Positions 1-9,764 of a stretch of DNA of 64,000 nucleotides are shown here, piece after piece. This DNA is from Pedobacter punctiformis. Lineage in GTDB: Bacteria > Bacteroidota > Bacteroidia > Sphingobacteriales > Sphingobacteriaceae. The notes beneath the pieces were generated by a model that saw only the letters and a program-made list of their open reading frames with translations, did no database searches and was not told where the DNA came from. The translations under genes were made by a program, and so were the position numbers. Every line of letters begins with the position of its first letter. Within the stretch, counting starts at the first letter, position 1. The stretch lies in contig NZ_JAPWGM010000004.1 of NCBI RefSeq assembly GCF_027213715.1, positions 1 to 64,000 on the forward strand, given 5' to 3'.

Positions 1-54
1 AGCCCACCAGAGCCGATGGTACTGCGGTAACACGTGGGAGAGTAGGTCGGTGCC
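1..54 (+). rRNA. rrf: 5S ribosomal RNA, 3' part
   Basis: The first bases read as the 3' half of a bacterial 5S rRNA: the stretch GAGCCGATGGTACTGCGG, then GTGGGAGAGTAGGTCGGTGCC-like closing sequence that would pair with the 5' end outside the window. Roughly half of the ~110-nt molecule is missing to the left. The rest of an rRNA operon (16S, tRNAs, 23S) is expected upstream. The 3' end is placed at the end of GGTCGGTGCC and could be off by a few bases. Confidence 0.93.
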
Positions 55-83
55 AAATCTTAAACTGCTAACAGCAGATTAAT

Positions 84-118
84 AAGAAACCCTGTAACTA
101 TCAGTTGCAGGGTTTTCT
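84..118 (+). terminator. Terminator of the rRNA operon
   Basis: An inverted repeat with arms AAACCCTGTAACT (87-99) and AGTTGCAGGGTTT (103-115) leads into a short T-rich run. It follows the 5S rRNA by about 30 bases, as expected for an rRNA operon terminator. Confidence 0.85.
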
Positions 119-494
119 TGGTTTATAGCCGTTCAAGCTAAAATCCATCAATTGAAATGATTTGTGCATTGTTCCTATAAAGCACAGCCTTTGGTTAGTT
201 AAACCTGACCGGCATGTAAATCCTTTTTGGTGAAGAGCAAATTAGTTTTAAAAACAAATGCTCCCAAAAGATTGCAATAAAGGGCAGGGCGACTGGTACC
301 GATAAAACACTGACACTCGTTTCCTGATCCCCAATGAAAAAATCCTCTCCCGAATTAATAGACTTTTAATATAATACAATAATATTACATTGAATTATGC
401 CACAGCTAGATGTATGGAATAGTTATTAAGCTCTTATTTAAAACTGATTACGTGCAAATGTGTTAATATAATAAGGTTTGCCATATTATTTGGT
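119..494. other. Intergenic stretch without a recognisable gene
   Basis: Between the rRNA terminator and the desaturase promoter I find no open reading frame with protein-like content on either strand. The middle part (about 200-340) is less AT-rich than typical spacer in this window and may be a decayed repeat, but no clear repeat copy could be matched by eye. Confidence 0.5.
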
Positions 495-502
495 TATCTT
501 TG
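495..502 (+). promoter_or_regulatory. -7 promoter box of the desaturase gene
   Basis: TATCTTTG matches the Bacteroidota -7 consensus TAnnTTTG. Transcription would begin near 507-509, leaving a leader of about 20 bases before the ATG at 529. This makes an upstream TTG at 478 unusable as a start codon. Confidence 0.7.
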
Positions 503-528
503 ACAATAACAAATATATAAACACAACA

Positions 529-1509
529 ATGAGTTTTTTTGCAGAAAAAAGAAGGGAAGTGATGTTGCATATTGAGAAATATATGCTGGAGATGATGGAT
601 ACCTATCTTAAACCAATTGATACTAACTGGCAGCCATCTGATTTCTTACCGGATTCTACAAGCGAAACATTTTATCAGGATATTAGAATTTTAAGGGATA
701 ATGCTAAAGATCTTTCTTACGATCTGGTAGCCGTTTTAGTAGGGGATACAATTACTGAAGAGGCTTTGCCTACTTATGAATCGTGGTTGGCTATGGTTGA
801 AGGACCAAGTATGGCTGAAGATGGTGGCTGGATGAAATGGAACAGACACTGGACTGCTGAAGAGAACCGACATGGCGATCTTTTAAATAAATATTTATAC
901 TTATCTGGCCGCGTTGACATGCGCCAAATGGAAATATCTACTCAGTATTTAATTGCTGATGGTTTCGACATTGGTACCGGACACGATCCTTACCGTAATT
1001 TTATTTATACCAGTTTCCAGGAACTGGCAACAAATATTTCGCACAGAAGGGTTGCTTCTTTAGCGAAAAAGGACGGGGATACATTATTATCTAAAATGTG
1101 TGGTGTGATTGCTTCTGATGAGGCCAGACATGCAAAAGCTTACAAGGATTTTATGAACCGTATTTTTGAGGTTGATCCTAATGAAGCGATGCTTGCATTT
1201 GAAGACATGATGCGTAAGAAAATTGTAATGCCTGCTCACTTTTTACGTGAAGTAGGTTTAAAAATTGGTCAGACTTTTGGCCATTTTACCGATGCTGCAC
1301 AACGTTTAGGTGTATATACTGCAATTGATTATGTAGATATTATGCAACAGTTAATTATCGACTGGAAAATTGAAGGAATGCGTGATTTAAATGAGGCTGG
1401 TGAAAAAGCCCGTGATTATATTATGAATCTGCCTTCGCGTTTATTGCGTGTAGCAGAACGAATGAAAAATCCTTCGATTGATTATAAATTTACCTGGATA
1501 GCAGGTTAA
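529..1509 (+). CDS. Acyl-ACP desaturase (ferritin-like diiron enzyme)
   Basis: A 326-residue soluble desaturase that puts a cis double bond into a fatty acid bound to acyl carrier protein, using O2 and an electron donor; it adjusts membrane fluidity. The two diiron motifs of the family are present: EENRH near residue 111 and DEARH near 197, with the usual all-helical ferritin-like context and no signal peptide. Length fits the fatty acid desaturase type 2 family. The start was chosen at ATG 529, with an A-rich leader, because an in-frame TTG at 478 lies upstream of the -7 box. It is a single-gene unit: promoter at 495-502, terminator directly behind. The substrate chain length cannot be read from the sequence. 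Confidence 0.93.
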   Translation: MSFFAEKRREVMLHIEKYMLEMMDTYLKPIDTNWQPSDFLPDSTSETFYQDIRILRDNAKDLSYDLVAVLVGDTITEEALPTYESWLAMVEGPSMAEDGGWMKWNRHWTAEENRHGDLLNKYLYLSGRVDMRQMEISTQYLIADGFDIGTGHDPYRNFIYTSFQELATNISHRRVASLAKKDGDTLLSKMCGVIASDEARHAKAYKDFMNRIFEVDPNEAMLAFEDMMRKKIVMPAHFLREVGLKIGQTFGHFTDAAQRLGVYTAIDYVDIMQQLIIDWKIEGMRDLNEAGEKARDYIMNLPSRLLRVAERMKNPSIDYKFTWIAG

Positions 1510-1526
1510 CATTATTAAATAATATT

Positions 1527-1557
1527 GAAAAGCCCCGATTTTGTCGGGGCTTTTTTG
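1527..1557 (+). terminator. Bidirectional terminator after the desaturase
   Basis: AAAAGCCCCGA, loop TTTTG, TCGGGGCTTTTTT: a strong GC stem with flanking A and T runs. It sits between two convergent genes and can serve the desaturase (+) and the PqqB-like gene (-). Confidence 0.9.
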
Positions 1558-1574
1558 TGTCCTGAAACTATAAA

Positions 1575-2507
1575 TTAATAAATGATTTGACCTTGTCTGG
1601 CCAAATTAAAACCATTTTTTAAGACTTCTTTTTGGGTGTTTACATCCCACAATAAAGGGTTGGTGTGATTAAAGTGAATAAAGTAAACCTTGTTTTTTGT
1701 CTGCAAATCCTCGGTTTGAAGCAATTTTTCAGTTTCCATCACTAGCGGATGCGGAACTTCAGCAATTGCCCTGTTTCCAAGTTCTGTATTGGTATAAAAG
1801 GTCGCATCTATCATTGCAACGTCTACTTTCTTTACTTCATCTATTATGTTTTTGTTCCACTTATTCCATTTATCTACGTCAGGTATAAAAAGATATTTTT
1901 TGGTTGGTGTTACAATTTTGAAGCCTGCAGTTTCTGAATATTCATCACGATGCGGAACCGTAAAAGCAGTTATACTATTATTAATTACAGACACTGGTTT
2001 ATCCGGACTGAGTTCTATCAGATCAATGTTATTAAGCTTTACGAGTTGACTCCAGGGGCCATTTTGCTCTAAAAATGCTTTTAATTTTGGAAGAACGTAT
2101 ACCTTTAGCTTATTGGTGGCCATTACTTCACGGCCAAATTCCATGAGCCCGGTATAATGACCTATATGCGCATGGGTAATAAAAACACCTTCTGGAAGGT
2201 AAGGATATTGCTCTTTTGTTTGCAATTTGAAATCCTGAAGCTGTTGTTTGATATCTGGTGTGGCTTCAAATAGCCACCATTTTTTATTTACCGGATCAAC
2301 TAAAGCTAAAGAAACCACATTTTTCCTTAAAACAGGGTTATTCCAGGCCATTTTGCAACAGTTTTTCTGGCAACCCATGTGCGGATAACCTCCATCCTGA
2401 GCAACACCAAGCACAATAATGTAACTTGATTTTGGCTCTTCAGCCGACCAGCCTTTTACCTGCAGAATGAGCAGGAACACAACAATGAATATTCGTTTCA
2501 CAACCAT
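1575..2507 (-). CDS. Secreted PqqB-like metallo-beta-lactamase-fold hydrolase
   Basis: A 310-residue protein with an N-terminal signal peptide (about residues 1-22), so probably periplasmic. The core resembles PqqB-type metallo-beta-lactamase-fold proteins: a GVAQDGGYPH segment followed by closely spaced cysteines near residue 46, a metal motif THAHIGHYTGL near 110, a further His in VPHRDEY, Asp in FIPDVD and His in FIHFNH. In the central motif the usual HxHxDH reads HAHIGH, so the Asp of the second metal site is a Gly. No other PQQ genes are nearby, so a role in PQQ synthesis is doubtful and the substrate is unknown. It abuts icmF exactly (stop and start form TAAATG), which implies co-transcription, though the two products probably act in different compartments. 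Confidence 0.75.
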   Translation of the reverse strand: MVVKRIFIVVFLLILQVKGWSAEEPKSSYIIVLGVAQDGGYPHMGCQKNCCKMAWNNPVLRKNVVSLALVDPVNKKWWLFEATPDIKQQLQDFKLQTKEQYPYLPEGVFITHAHIGHYTGLMEFGREVMATNKLKVYVLPKLKAFLEQNGPWSQLVKLNNIDLIELSPDKPVSVINNSITAFTVPHRDEYSETAGFKIVTPTKKYLFIPDVDKWNKWNKNIIDEVKKVDVAMIDATFYTNTELGNRAIAEVPHPLVMETEKLLQTEDLQTKNKVYFIHFNHTNPLLWDVNTQKEVLKNGFNLARQGQIIY

Positions 2508-5500
2508 TTACATATTTCTTCTATATTGACCGCCAACTTCATAAAGTGCATTACTGATTTGCCCTAATGAACAAATCTTACAAACTTCCATCAGCTGTTC
2601 GAAGATGTTATCACCGGCAACTGCAGACTTTTGAAGTGTTTTTAACAATGCAGAGGCCTGATCTTCATTACGGTTTTGGAACTGTTTTAAAGCCTCAATC
2701 TGGTATTGTTTCTCCTCTTCGGTTGCTCTGATGACTTCGCCCGGAACAATAGTAGGGGAACCATTTTTATTGAGAAAGGTATTTACACCTACAATAGGAT
2801 ATTCTCCCGTATGTTTTAAGGTTTCGTAATAAAGACTTTCTTCCTGAATTTTACCACGCTGATACATGGTTTCCATGGCACCTAAAACACCTCCGCGATC
2901 ATTAATTCGCTTAAATTCTGCCAATACCGCATCTTCCACCAAATCTGTTAATTCTTCGATAATGAAGGCACCTTGTAAAGGATTTTCATTTTTTGCCAGA
3001 CCCAATTCGCGGTTGATGATCAGCTGGATGGCCATTGCTCTGCGCACAGATTCTTCTGTGGGGGTTGTAATGGCTTCATCGTAAGCATTGGTATGCAGAG
3101 AATTGCAATTGTCGTAAATGGCATAAAGCGCCTGTAATGTAGTCCGAATATCGTTAAAATCAATCTCCTGTGCATGTAAAGAACGCCCTGAAGTTTGAAT
3201 GTGGTACTTTAATTTTTGCGAACGATCATTTCCTTTATATTTATTTTTAATGGCCTTGGCCCATATTCTTCTGGCAACGCGACCAATCACTGCATATTCA
3301 GGATCGATTCCGTTAGAAAAGAAGAAAGAGAGGTTAGGCGCAAAATCATCAATGTGCATGCCCCTGCTTAAATAGTATTCTACAAAGGTAAAGCCATTAC
3401 TCAGGGTAAAGGCAAGCTGAGAAATTGGATTTGCACCGGCCTCCGCAATGTGATAACCAGAAATGGATACAGAATAGAAATTTCTTACTTTTTCATCAAT
3501 AAAATACTTCTGGATATCACCCATCATGCGCAATGCAAATTCAGTAGAAAAAATACAGGTATTTTGAGCCTGATCTTCTTTCAAAATATCAGCCTGCACG
3601 GTTCCTCTTACTGAGCTGATTGCGTAAGCTCTTATTTTAGCGTAAACATCGGCTGGTAAAACCTGATCGCCAGTAACCCCCAGGAGCATTAAACCCAGGC
3701 CATTATTTCCCTCTGGCAATGATCCGTTATAAGTTGGTCTTTTTATTTTTTTAGCTTTATAAATGGCCTCAATTTTAGCCTGAACTTCTTCTTGCAGTTC
3801 ATTTTCGATAATGTATTTTTCACATTGCTGATCGATGGCCGCATTCATAAAAAAGCCTAATAACATAGGTGCAGGACCATTAATAGTCATGGATACCGAT
3901 GTAGAAGGGGCGCAAAGGTCAAAACCTGAATACAGTTTTTTGGCATCATCCAGTGTGGCAATACTTACCCCAGAATTACCAATTTTACCATAAATATCGG
4001 GGCGGATATGAGGATCTTCACCGTAAAGGGTTACCGAATCAAAGGCCGTAGACAAACGGTGTGCCGGCTGACCTAGAGAAACATAGTGAAAACGTTTATT
4101 TGTTCTTTCAGGGCCACCTTCTCCGGCAAACATCCTGGTAGGATCTTCTCCATCACGCTTTAAAGGGAAAACCCCTGCTGCATAAGGAAATTCTCCGGGA
4201 AGATTTTCGGTTAACAACCAGCGAAGAATATCTCCCCAATCTTCATACCTTGGTAGGGAAACTTTTGGAATATTTAACTTGGAAAGTGACTCGTAATAAA
4301 GCGGCTGTTTAATTTCCTTATCCCGAACTTTATAAATGAAAAATTCCTGCTTATAACTTTTCTTCGTTTCAGGCCATTGACGAAGTAACCGTCTGCATTC
4401 GCCGTCTAATTGTTCTTCAAAAAATGAGTAGGCTTCTTCTAATCCATTGGAAGATGGGAGTGAAGTTCCTGTTTTTTTCAGGTTGTGGTCATTCAGTAGA
4501 TCGATTACCCCTTTAAGCTGATACATTTTTCTGGCAATACCGGTCTGTTTATCAACCCAGTCATTATAACTTTGACTGGCTTCGGCAATTTCAGCTAAAT
4601 AGCGAATGCGATCGGGTGGGATAATGTAAATTTTTTCAGACTGATCTGAAGTAAGTTCCATTTTGGCCTTGAAATCCGTTCCGGTTTTAACTTTGATTTG
4701 CTGCATTAAAGCTACAAACAAGTTGTTCATTCCCGGATCATTAAACTGGGAAGCCATGGTGCCATAAACCGGAATTTCCTCGTCTTTAGCATCAAAAATA
4801 TTGTGATTGCGTTTGTATTGTTTGCGTACATCACGGAGGGCATCTAATGCACCTCTTTTATCGAATTTATTAATGGCCACGAGATCAGCGAAATCGAGCA
4901 TATCAATTTTCTCCAGCTGGGTTGCCGCACCAAATTCGGGTGTCATTACATATAAAGAAACATCACAATGTTCGGTAATTTCGGTATCAGACTGACCTAT
5001 ACCTGAAGTTTCGACAATAATAAGGTCGTAACCAGCAGCTTTACAAATGTCGATACTTTCCTGTACATTTTTAGATAGGGCTAAATTTGCCTGGCGGGTA
5101 GCCAGCGAGCGCATGTAAACCCTGGGATTGTTGATTGCATTCATGCGAATGCGATCGCCAAGTAAGGCACCGCCTGTTTTTCTTTTAGATGGATCAACGG
5201 AGATGATAGCCAGTGTTTTATCTTTCACCTCAACTAAAAATCGTCTGACCAATTCATCTACCAAAGAGGATTTACCAGCTCCACCCGTTCCGGTAATTCC
5301 TAAAATCGGTGCTTTATTATTTTCTGATAATTTTTTTAATTCGTCTACAAAAGCTTGTGCGCCTTCAGGATCATTCTCTGCAACGGTAATGGCTCCGGCT
5401 ATGGCTTTAATATCTTTTTTAGGAATGGTATTTAATTCTTCGGTAATGCTGGTTTTGGTTACAAAATCTGTTTGACGAAGCATATCGTTAATCATGCCCT

Positions 5501-5897
5501 GCAAACCCATCTTACGGCCATCATCCGGAGAATAGATTTTAGAAATCCCATAGGCTTGTAATTCCTCAATTTCTACCGGTAGAATAACGCCACCACCACC
5601 TGCAAATATTTTAATATGACCTGATCCGCGTTCCTGCAAAAGATCGTACATATATTTAAAGTACTCAATATGTCCGCCCTGATAAGAAGTCATGGCAATA
5701 CCCTGTACATCTTCCTGAATGGCACAGTTTACCACTTCATCAACAGAACGGTTATGGCCTAAATGGATAACTTCGGCCCCTGATGACTGAAGGATCCGTC
5801 GCATAATATTGATGGTGGCATCGTGTCCATCGAAAAGGGAGGCTGCTGTTACAAAGCGGATTTTGTTTTTAGGCTTATATATTTCTACTTGTTGCAT
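2508..5897 (-). CDS. icmF: Fused isobutyryl-CoA mutase (IcmF)
   Basis: A cobalamin enzyme interconverting isobutyryl-CoA and n-butyryl-CoA, with its own G-protein chaperone built in. Domain order in 1129 residues: N-terminal B12-binding domain with the cobalamin motif [11 protein letters not shown] near residue 20 and a GGGG loop near 100; MeaB-like GTPase with Walker [13 protein letters not shown] near 200 and [11 protein letters not shown]; then a long TIM-barrel mutase domain with [14 protein letters not shown] near 595 and TSGRSL near 915. This order and length are specific to IcmF, not to separate methylmalonyl-CoA mutase. The start is the ATG at 5897; a TTG at 5966 belongs to the promoter box. 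A secreted PqqB-like protein follows with no gap. Confidence 0.95.
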   Translation of the reverse strand: MQQVEIYKPKNKIRFVTAASLFDGHDATINIMRRILQSSGAEVIHLGHNRSVDEVVNCAIQEDVQGIAMTSYQGGHIEYFKYMYDLLQERGSGHIKIFAGGGGVILPVEIEELQAYGISKIYSPDDGRKMGLQGMINDMLRQTDFVTKTSITEELNTIPKKDIKAIAGAITVAENDPEGAQAFVDELKKLSENNKAPILGITGTGGAGKSSLVDELVRRFLVEVKDKTLAIISVDPSKRKTGGALLGDRIRMNAINNPRVYMRSLATRQANLALSKNVQESIDICKAAGYDLIIVETSGIGQSDTEITEHCDVSLYVMTPEFGAATQLEKIDMLDFADLVAINKFDKRGALDALRDVRKQYKRNHNIFDAKDEEIPVYGTMASQFNDPGMNNLFVALMQQIKVKTGTDFKAKMELTSDQSEKIYIIPPDRIRYLAEIAEASQSYNDWVDKQTGIARKMYQLKGVIDLLNDHNLKKTGTSLPSSNGLEEAYSFFEEQLDGECRRLLRQWPETKKSYKQEFFIYKVRDKEIKQPLYYESLSKLNIPKVSLPRYEDWGDILRWLLTENLPGEFPYAAGVFPLKRDGEDPTRMFAGEGGPERTNKRFHYVSLGQPAHRLSTAFDSVTLYGEDPHIRPDIYGKIGNSGVSIATLDDAKKLYSGFDLCAPSTSVSMTINGPAPMLLGFFMNAAIDQQCEKYIIENELQEEVQAKIEAIYKAKKIKRPTYNGSLPEGNNGLGLMLLGVTGDQVLPADVYAKIRAYAISSVRGTVQADILKEDQAQNTCIFSTEFALRMMGDIQKYFIDEKVRNFYSVSISGYHIAEAGANPISQLAFTLSNGFTFVEYYLSRGMHIDDFAPNLSFFFSNGIDPEYAVIGRVARRIWAKAIKNKYKGNDRSQKLKYHIQTSGRSLHAQEIDFNDIRTTLQALYAIYDNCNSLHTNAYDEAITTPTEESVRRAMAIQLIINRELGLAKNENPLQGAFIIEELTDLVEDAVLAEFKRINDRGGVLGAMETMYQRGKIQEESLYYETLKHTGEYPIVGVNTFLNKNGSPTIVPGEVIRATEEEKQYQIEALKQFQNRNEDQASALLKTLQKSAVAGDNIFEQLMEVCKICSLGQISNALYEVGGQYRRNM

Positions 5898-5963
5898 ACT
5901 AAAGGGTTTTAAGGATCTGAATTTTAACAGTACCGATCCCTGTTCCAATTTATATTTGGTCTG

Positions 5964-5971
5964 CAAATGTA
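5964..5971 (-). promoter_or_regulatory. -7 promoter box of icmF
   Basis: On the minus strand TACATTTG, a perfect TAnnTTTG. It predicts a start of transcription near 5957 and a leader of about 60 bases before the icmF ATG. Confidence 0.65.
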
Positions 5972-6019
5972 CTAAAATAAGTAGTTTACCACAGCGAATA
6001 CCCTAAACCGTTATGGCTT

Positions 6020-6397
6020 TTAGTTCAGGTTTATTTCTTGCCCAAATTGTAGTAAGTAGCCATTGTTATCATAAATGGCAAACTCTCTCATACCATGCTC
6101 AAAATCTTCCAGTGGATAACAGATTTGACAAACATCTTTTAAGCTTTCCCATAATGTTGCTACTTCATCTGTATAAATGTATAACGAGCCACTCATAATG
6201 GATTTAGGAAGGTTACGATGTTCATTAGGGCTGCAGAACATTATTTCTATATCATCCTTAGTAAGTGCTAACCAGCTCAAATCATCAAATTTTACTTTAC
6301 AGGTAAAGTTTAAAATTTCGGTATAAAAGGTTAATGTTGCTGACATATCATGCGATTCCAGCATGGGTGTCAACCGGGTTGCTGTATATTTTGACAT
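6020..6397 (-). CDS. VOC family (glyoxalase/bleomycin-resistance fold) protein
   Basis: A 125-residue single-domain protein of the vicinal oxygen chelate superfamily. The pattern RLTPMLESHDMSATLTFYTE at the start and the late FEHGMREFAIYDNNGYLLQFG are typical paired beta-alpha-beta-beta-beta modules of this fold. Members include glyoxalases, fosfomycin or bleomycin resistance proteins and dioxygenases, and the exact reaction cannot be assigned here. No signal peptide. It lies between icmF and the phosphatase gene on the same strand. The pafA terminator lies downstream of pafA, so the VOC gene is not read through from pafA. Confidence 0.8.
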   Translation of the reverse strand: MSKYTATRLTPMLESHDMSATLTFYTEILNFTCKVKFDDLSWLALTKDDIEIMFCSPNEHRNLPKSIMSGSLYIYTDEVATLWESLKDVCQICYPLEDFEHGMREFAIYDNNGYLLQFGQEINLN

Positions 6398-6410
6398 TAC
6401 GTTAAAATAA

Positions 6411-6440
6411 AAAAAACTATGCTGAAAAGCATAGTTTTTT
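6411..6440 (-). terminator. Terminator of the PafA-type phosphatase gene
   Basis: AAAACTATGCT, loop GAAA, AGCATAGTTTT: a perfect stem with A and T runs on both sides, directly behind the stop codon of the phosphatase gene. It can act in both directions. Confidence 0.88.
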
Positions 6441-6444
6441 TTTA

Positions 6445-8103
6445 TTATTTGTTCGTTATTTCCGTAATGGGCTCTCCAACGCAGCCGCTAGGCATTTGGA
6501 TGTGGAGCAGCGCAGCTAAAGTTGCCGAAATATCTGTCATGTAATGGGTTTTGTTTGAGGCGCCCGGTTTAATTCCCCAGCCCATAAATACCAATGGAAT
6601 ATGAGAATCATAAGGATTCCAGTTGCCGTGTGTTGTACCGGTAGGGCCACCATTAAACCAGTTTGGATTTAAGATGTAATAAATGTCGCCACTTCTGCGA
6701 GCGTTATACCCATTGGTAATCATTGTTTTTTGAATTTGTGGTAAAGTGCTTGAAGATATTTTAGCAATGTCAACAGCATTAGCAAAACCATCTAATCTTT
6801 TTAGAAATTCAACAGCGGCAGATTTAATTACATCAAAACTTACTGAGCCGTTATCTGTTTTATCGTGATCGAAAATAATCTGATTGTTCTGTGATTTTAA
6901 AACAACGTTATTCACTTTAAATTTATCGTTAAGATAAGTATTTAACTTACTGGCAATTTCTCTGTCACTAACCACACCGCCCGGCAATTTATTTTCCTGC
7001 ATAAAACCAGGAACATGTGCTGCACCATGATCTGCCGTTAAGAAAATCGTATAATTTCCTTTTCCAACTTTCTTATCCAAATAGTTGAAAAACTCTTCAA
7101 AATCTTTGTCTAAACGCAAATAAGTATCTTCTGCTTCAATAGAGTTAGGACCGTACGCATGACCAACATAATCTGTAGCAGAGCAACTCACTGCCAAGAA
7201 ATCGGTGATGTTATCCTGACCTAAATCTTCTGAAAGAATAGCAAGTTTAGCTAAGTCAAGTGTAATGGTATTTCCGTAAGGCGTACTTCTGATGGCATCA
7301 AAATTACGATCGACAAATTGTGTAAGGTTATGTGGGAAAGTACTGTTTTTACCTTCATACGCTTTTTCATCACTTGTACTGTTTACATAAGTGTTAATCG
7401 GGTAGAGCGTTTCCCAGTTTTTTGCATAAAACTTATTGGCAAGTTTTAATTTATTGTAATCCGCTATCCAGGTAGGTACTTCTTTCATGTAATAGCTGCT
7501 GGTAATCCAGTTGCCGGTTGTACCCTGATACCAGTAAGCCGCATTTGCAGCATGCCCTGCCGGAAGAATAGAACCCCGGTCTTTTAAAGATATCCCAATT
7601 ACTTTCCCTCTGAAATTAGTTGCTAATCTCAGTTCGTCAGTAATGGTTGTGGTCAGCATATTTTTAGGAGACATTTCTCCTTCAGATGATGGTGTACTGC
7701 CCACAGTAACTACCGATGTATCTTGTGTGCAATACATATTCTTTTTGGTTTCCGGATCGTACCAATCGTTACCAATAATACCATGAACTGCGGGAACAGA
7801 GCCTGTATAAATACAAGTATGACCGCAAGCAGTATAAGTTGGTGTGTAAGGGATATAAGTGTTTTCAACAGAAAAACCTTCGTTGATTAATCTTTTAAAA
7901 CCACCGTTTGTATATCGGTTATAGTAACGGTATAAATAATCCCAGCGCATTTGGTCTACAACTAAACCTACTACCAGCTTTGGACGGGCAACTTCTGCCG
8001 GAAAAGTTTTGGCTGGTGCGGCAACTGTTTTCTTAGTTTGTCCGATGGCTACTGAAAGCGAAAAAACGGAAAGAGAAAAGAATAAGTAAGCGGTTTTTTT
8101 CAT
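6445..8103 (-). CDS. pafA: PafA-type secreted alkaline phosphatase
   Basis: A 552-residue periplasmic phosphomonoesterase with a signal peptide (about residues 1-21, ending in SVAIGQ). It belongs to the alkaline phosphatase superfamily: first metal Asp in GLVVDQMRWDY near 50, threonine nucleophile segment YTPTYTACGHT near 88, the Asn of GIIGNDW near 112, the PafA-specific Lys and Arg in SLKDRGSILPAGH, and metal ligands in ATDYVGHAYGP and TADHGAAHVPG. In PafA enzymes these Lys, Asn and Arg residues bind the phosphate, unlike in the E. coli PhoA type. It releases phosphate from many organic esters outside the inner membrane. No phosphate-response operator was recognised. A terminator follows. 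Confidence 0.9.
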   Translation of the reverse strand: MKKTAYLFFSLSVFSLSVAIGQTKKTVAAPAKTFPAEVARPKLVVGLVVDQMRWDYLYRYYNRYTNGGFKRLINEGFSVENTYIPYTPTYTACGHTCIYTGSVPAVHGIIGNDWYDPETKKNMYCTQDTSVVTVGSTPSSEGEMSPKNMLTTTITDELRLATNFRGKVIGISLKDRGSILPAGHAANAAYWYQGTTGNWITSSYYMKEVPTWIADYNKLKLANKFYAKNWETLYPINTYVNSTSDEKAYEGKNSTFPHNLTQFVDRNFDAIRSTPYGNTITLDLAKLAILSEDLGQDNITDFLAVSCSATDYVGHAYGPNSIEAEDTYLRLDKDFEEFFNYLDKKVGKGNYTIFLTADHGAAHVPGFMQENKLPGGVVSDREIASKLNTYLNDKFKVNNVVLKSQNNQIIFDHDKTDNGSVSFDVIKSAAVEFLKRLDGFANAVDIAKISSSTLPQIQKTMITNGYNARRSGDIYYILNPNWFNGGPTGTTHGNWNPYDSHIPLVFMGWGIKPGASNKTHYMTDISATLAALLHIQMPSGCVGEPITEITNK

Positions 8104-8221
8104 TCTATGTGGTTATTTGTTTGGTAAAGAAACGGACTGTTTTTAACGGACCATTATCTTCGGTTAAAGGTATAAAGTAACAACTTTTAGATGAAGTATC
8201 TCTGAAGTTATTGTAAAGTTT

Positions 8222-9514
8222 TTATATCGATTCTGCAACTACAAAGGTGCTTCCGCCAATAAAAACAAGGTCTTCTTTCATTGCTTTAGATAGGGCTTCG
8301 GCCTTAGCTTCTGCAACAGAATTAAAAGTATTGCCTTGTAAACCAAAGGAAATTGCTTGTTGTTGCAGCTCATTAACGGCTAATCCTCTTTCTAAATCCG
8401 GCTTGCAAAAATAGTAAGTTGCTTTCTTTGGTAAAATGGATAAGACCTTTGAAATATCTTTGTCTTTAACCATGCCAAATACCATATGTAAATTTTTATG
8501 TGGCGTTAAACTAATGTTTTTAACCACTTCTGCTATACCGGCTTCATTATGCCCGGTATCACAAATAACCAGTGGGTTTTTACCAAGTGTTTGCCATCTG
8601 CCCTGTAAGCCTGTTCGTTTCTTAACCTGTTTTAAACCTTTAAAAATACTTTCAATGCTTATTTTAAGTTGAGTTTTTTGATTCAAAACTTCCAGCGCTT
8701 CCAGTACCGTTAATATATTTTTAGGCTGGTAAATACCTGTTAAATCACTTTGGAGTTTATTATACTTTAAGTTGTTATTTTGATAAACGGATAAGGAGAG
8801 TTTACCATTTTTAATGTTTATGTCTTTAGCATTAAGTTGCTGATCGGCAAAAACAATGCTGGCATTCATTTCTTTAGCTTTATTGATAAACACAAGTCTG
8901 CTTTCTGACTGAGTTTCACCAATAACGGCCGGAATGTTTTTTTTAATAATGCCCGCTTTTTCTCCGGCAATTTCTGTCAGGGTGTTTCCCAGCATATTCG
9001 TGTGATCGATGCTGATGTTGGTAATTACCGAAATTTCGGGTGTAATGATATTGGTTGAGTCTAACCGTCCACCTAAACCCACTTCAATAACAGCAACATC
9101 CACTTCATGGCGGGCAAAGTGATCGAAAGCCATTGCAACGGTTACTTCAAAAAAAGAAGGTTCAATTTGTTCAATCAATTGCTTTTGCTGTTGAACAAAA
9201 GAACAAACTTCCGTTTTACTCATCATTTTTCCGTTAATGCGTATACGTTCGCGGAAATCTTTAAGGTGAGGAGAGGTATACAACCCGGTTTTATAACCTT
9301 GCGCCTGCAGTACGGAGGCCAGCATATGTGATGTTGAGCCTTTACCATTTGTACCGGCCACATGAATGGTTTTAAATTTCGTTTGCGGATTATCAATCGC
9401 TTCGCAAAGTGCTATGGTGTTGGTCAGGTCTTTTTTAAATGCTGACGCACCTATACGCGTAAACATGGGTAATTTACTGTATAAAAAATCAAGCGTTTGC
9501 TGGTAGTTCATCAT
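8222..9514 (-). CDS. folC: Dihydrofolate synthase / folylpolyglutamate synthase
   Basis: A 430-residue cytoplasmic ligase of the Mur ligase superfamily that adds glutamate to dihydropteroate and to folates with ATP. The ATP loop HVAGTNGKGSTSHM lies near residue 52, followed by TSPHLKDFRERIRING near 80, VGLGGRLDSTN near 147 and the C-terminal domain segment CDTGHNEAG near 317. Length is normal. Translation may begin at 9514 or at the second Met (9511). A perfect -7 box lies 17 bases upstream, so it is a transcription unit of its own. The other folate-branch genes in the window (pabB, class IV aminotransferases) are elsewhere. Confidence 0.95.
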   Translation of the reverse strand: MMNYQQTLDFLYSKLPMFTRIGASAFKKDLTNTIALCEAIDNPQTKFKTIHVAGTNGKGSTSHMLASVLQAQGYKTGLYTSPHLKDFRERIRINGKMMSKTEVCSFVQQQKQLIEQIEPSFFEVTVAMAFDHFARHEVDVAVIEVGLGGRLDSTNIITPEISVITNISIDHTNMLGNTLTEIAGEKAGIIKKNIPAVIGETQSESRLVFINKAKEMNASIVFADQQLNAKDINIKNGKLSLSVYQNNNLKYNKLQSDLTGIYQPKNILTVLEALEVLNQKTQLKISIESIFKGLKQVKKRTGLQGRWQTLGKNPLVICDTGHNEAGIAEVVKNISLTPHKNLHMVFGMVKDKDISKVLSILPKKATYYFCKPDLERGLAVNELQQQAISFGLQGNTFNSVAEAKAEALSKAMKEDLVFIGGSTFVVAESI

Positions 9515-9531
9515 TATAGTTCAAATATAAG

Positions 9532-9539
9532 CCGACTAT
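9532..9539 (-). promoter_or_regulatory. -7 promoter box of folC
   Basis: Minus strand TATATTTG, matching TAnnTTTG, 17 bases before the folC ATG. Transcription is predicted to begin near 9526. Confidence 0.65.
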
Positions 9540-9764
9540 TATTATTATAAAATGAAATGCTCAATAATTTACTACAGGAGATGAATATTTTTATCCGGGT
9601 TGCATTAATTTCAAAAGCAGTCTTTGAAATCCGTTATTAAATTTTATTACTATAAACGAAGAATAACCTAAAATTACCCCTAATCTTTAAGATTTTTCAC
9701 CCTTCGCTTTTTTGAAAATAGATAATATTTGATTGAAAAATTTTTAACCAAATTCTATTAAAAA

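Noticed and set aside
1..60. tRNA genes near the rRNA end
   Set aside because: No cloverleaf or conserved T-loop GTTCGAATC-like sequence was seen; the sequence fits 5S rRNA only.
5128..5475. 115-codon plus-strand frame inside icmF
   Set aside because: Shadow of the icmF reading frame (GTPase part); no protein-like signature and no promoter.
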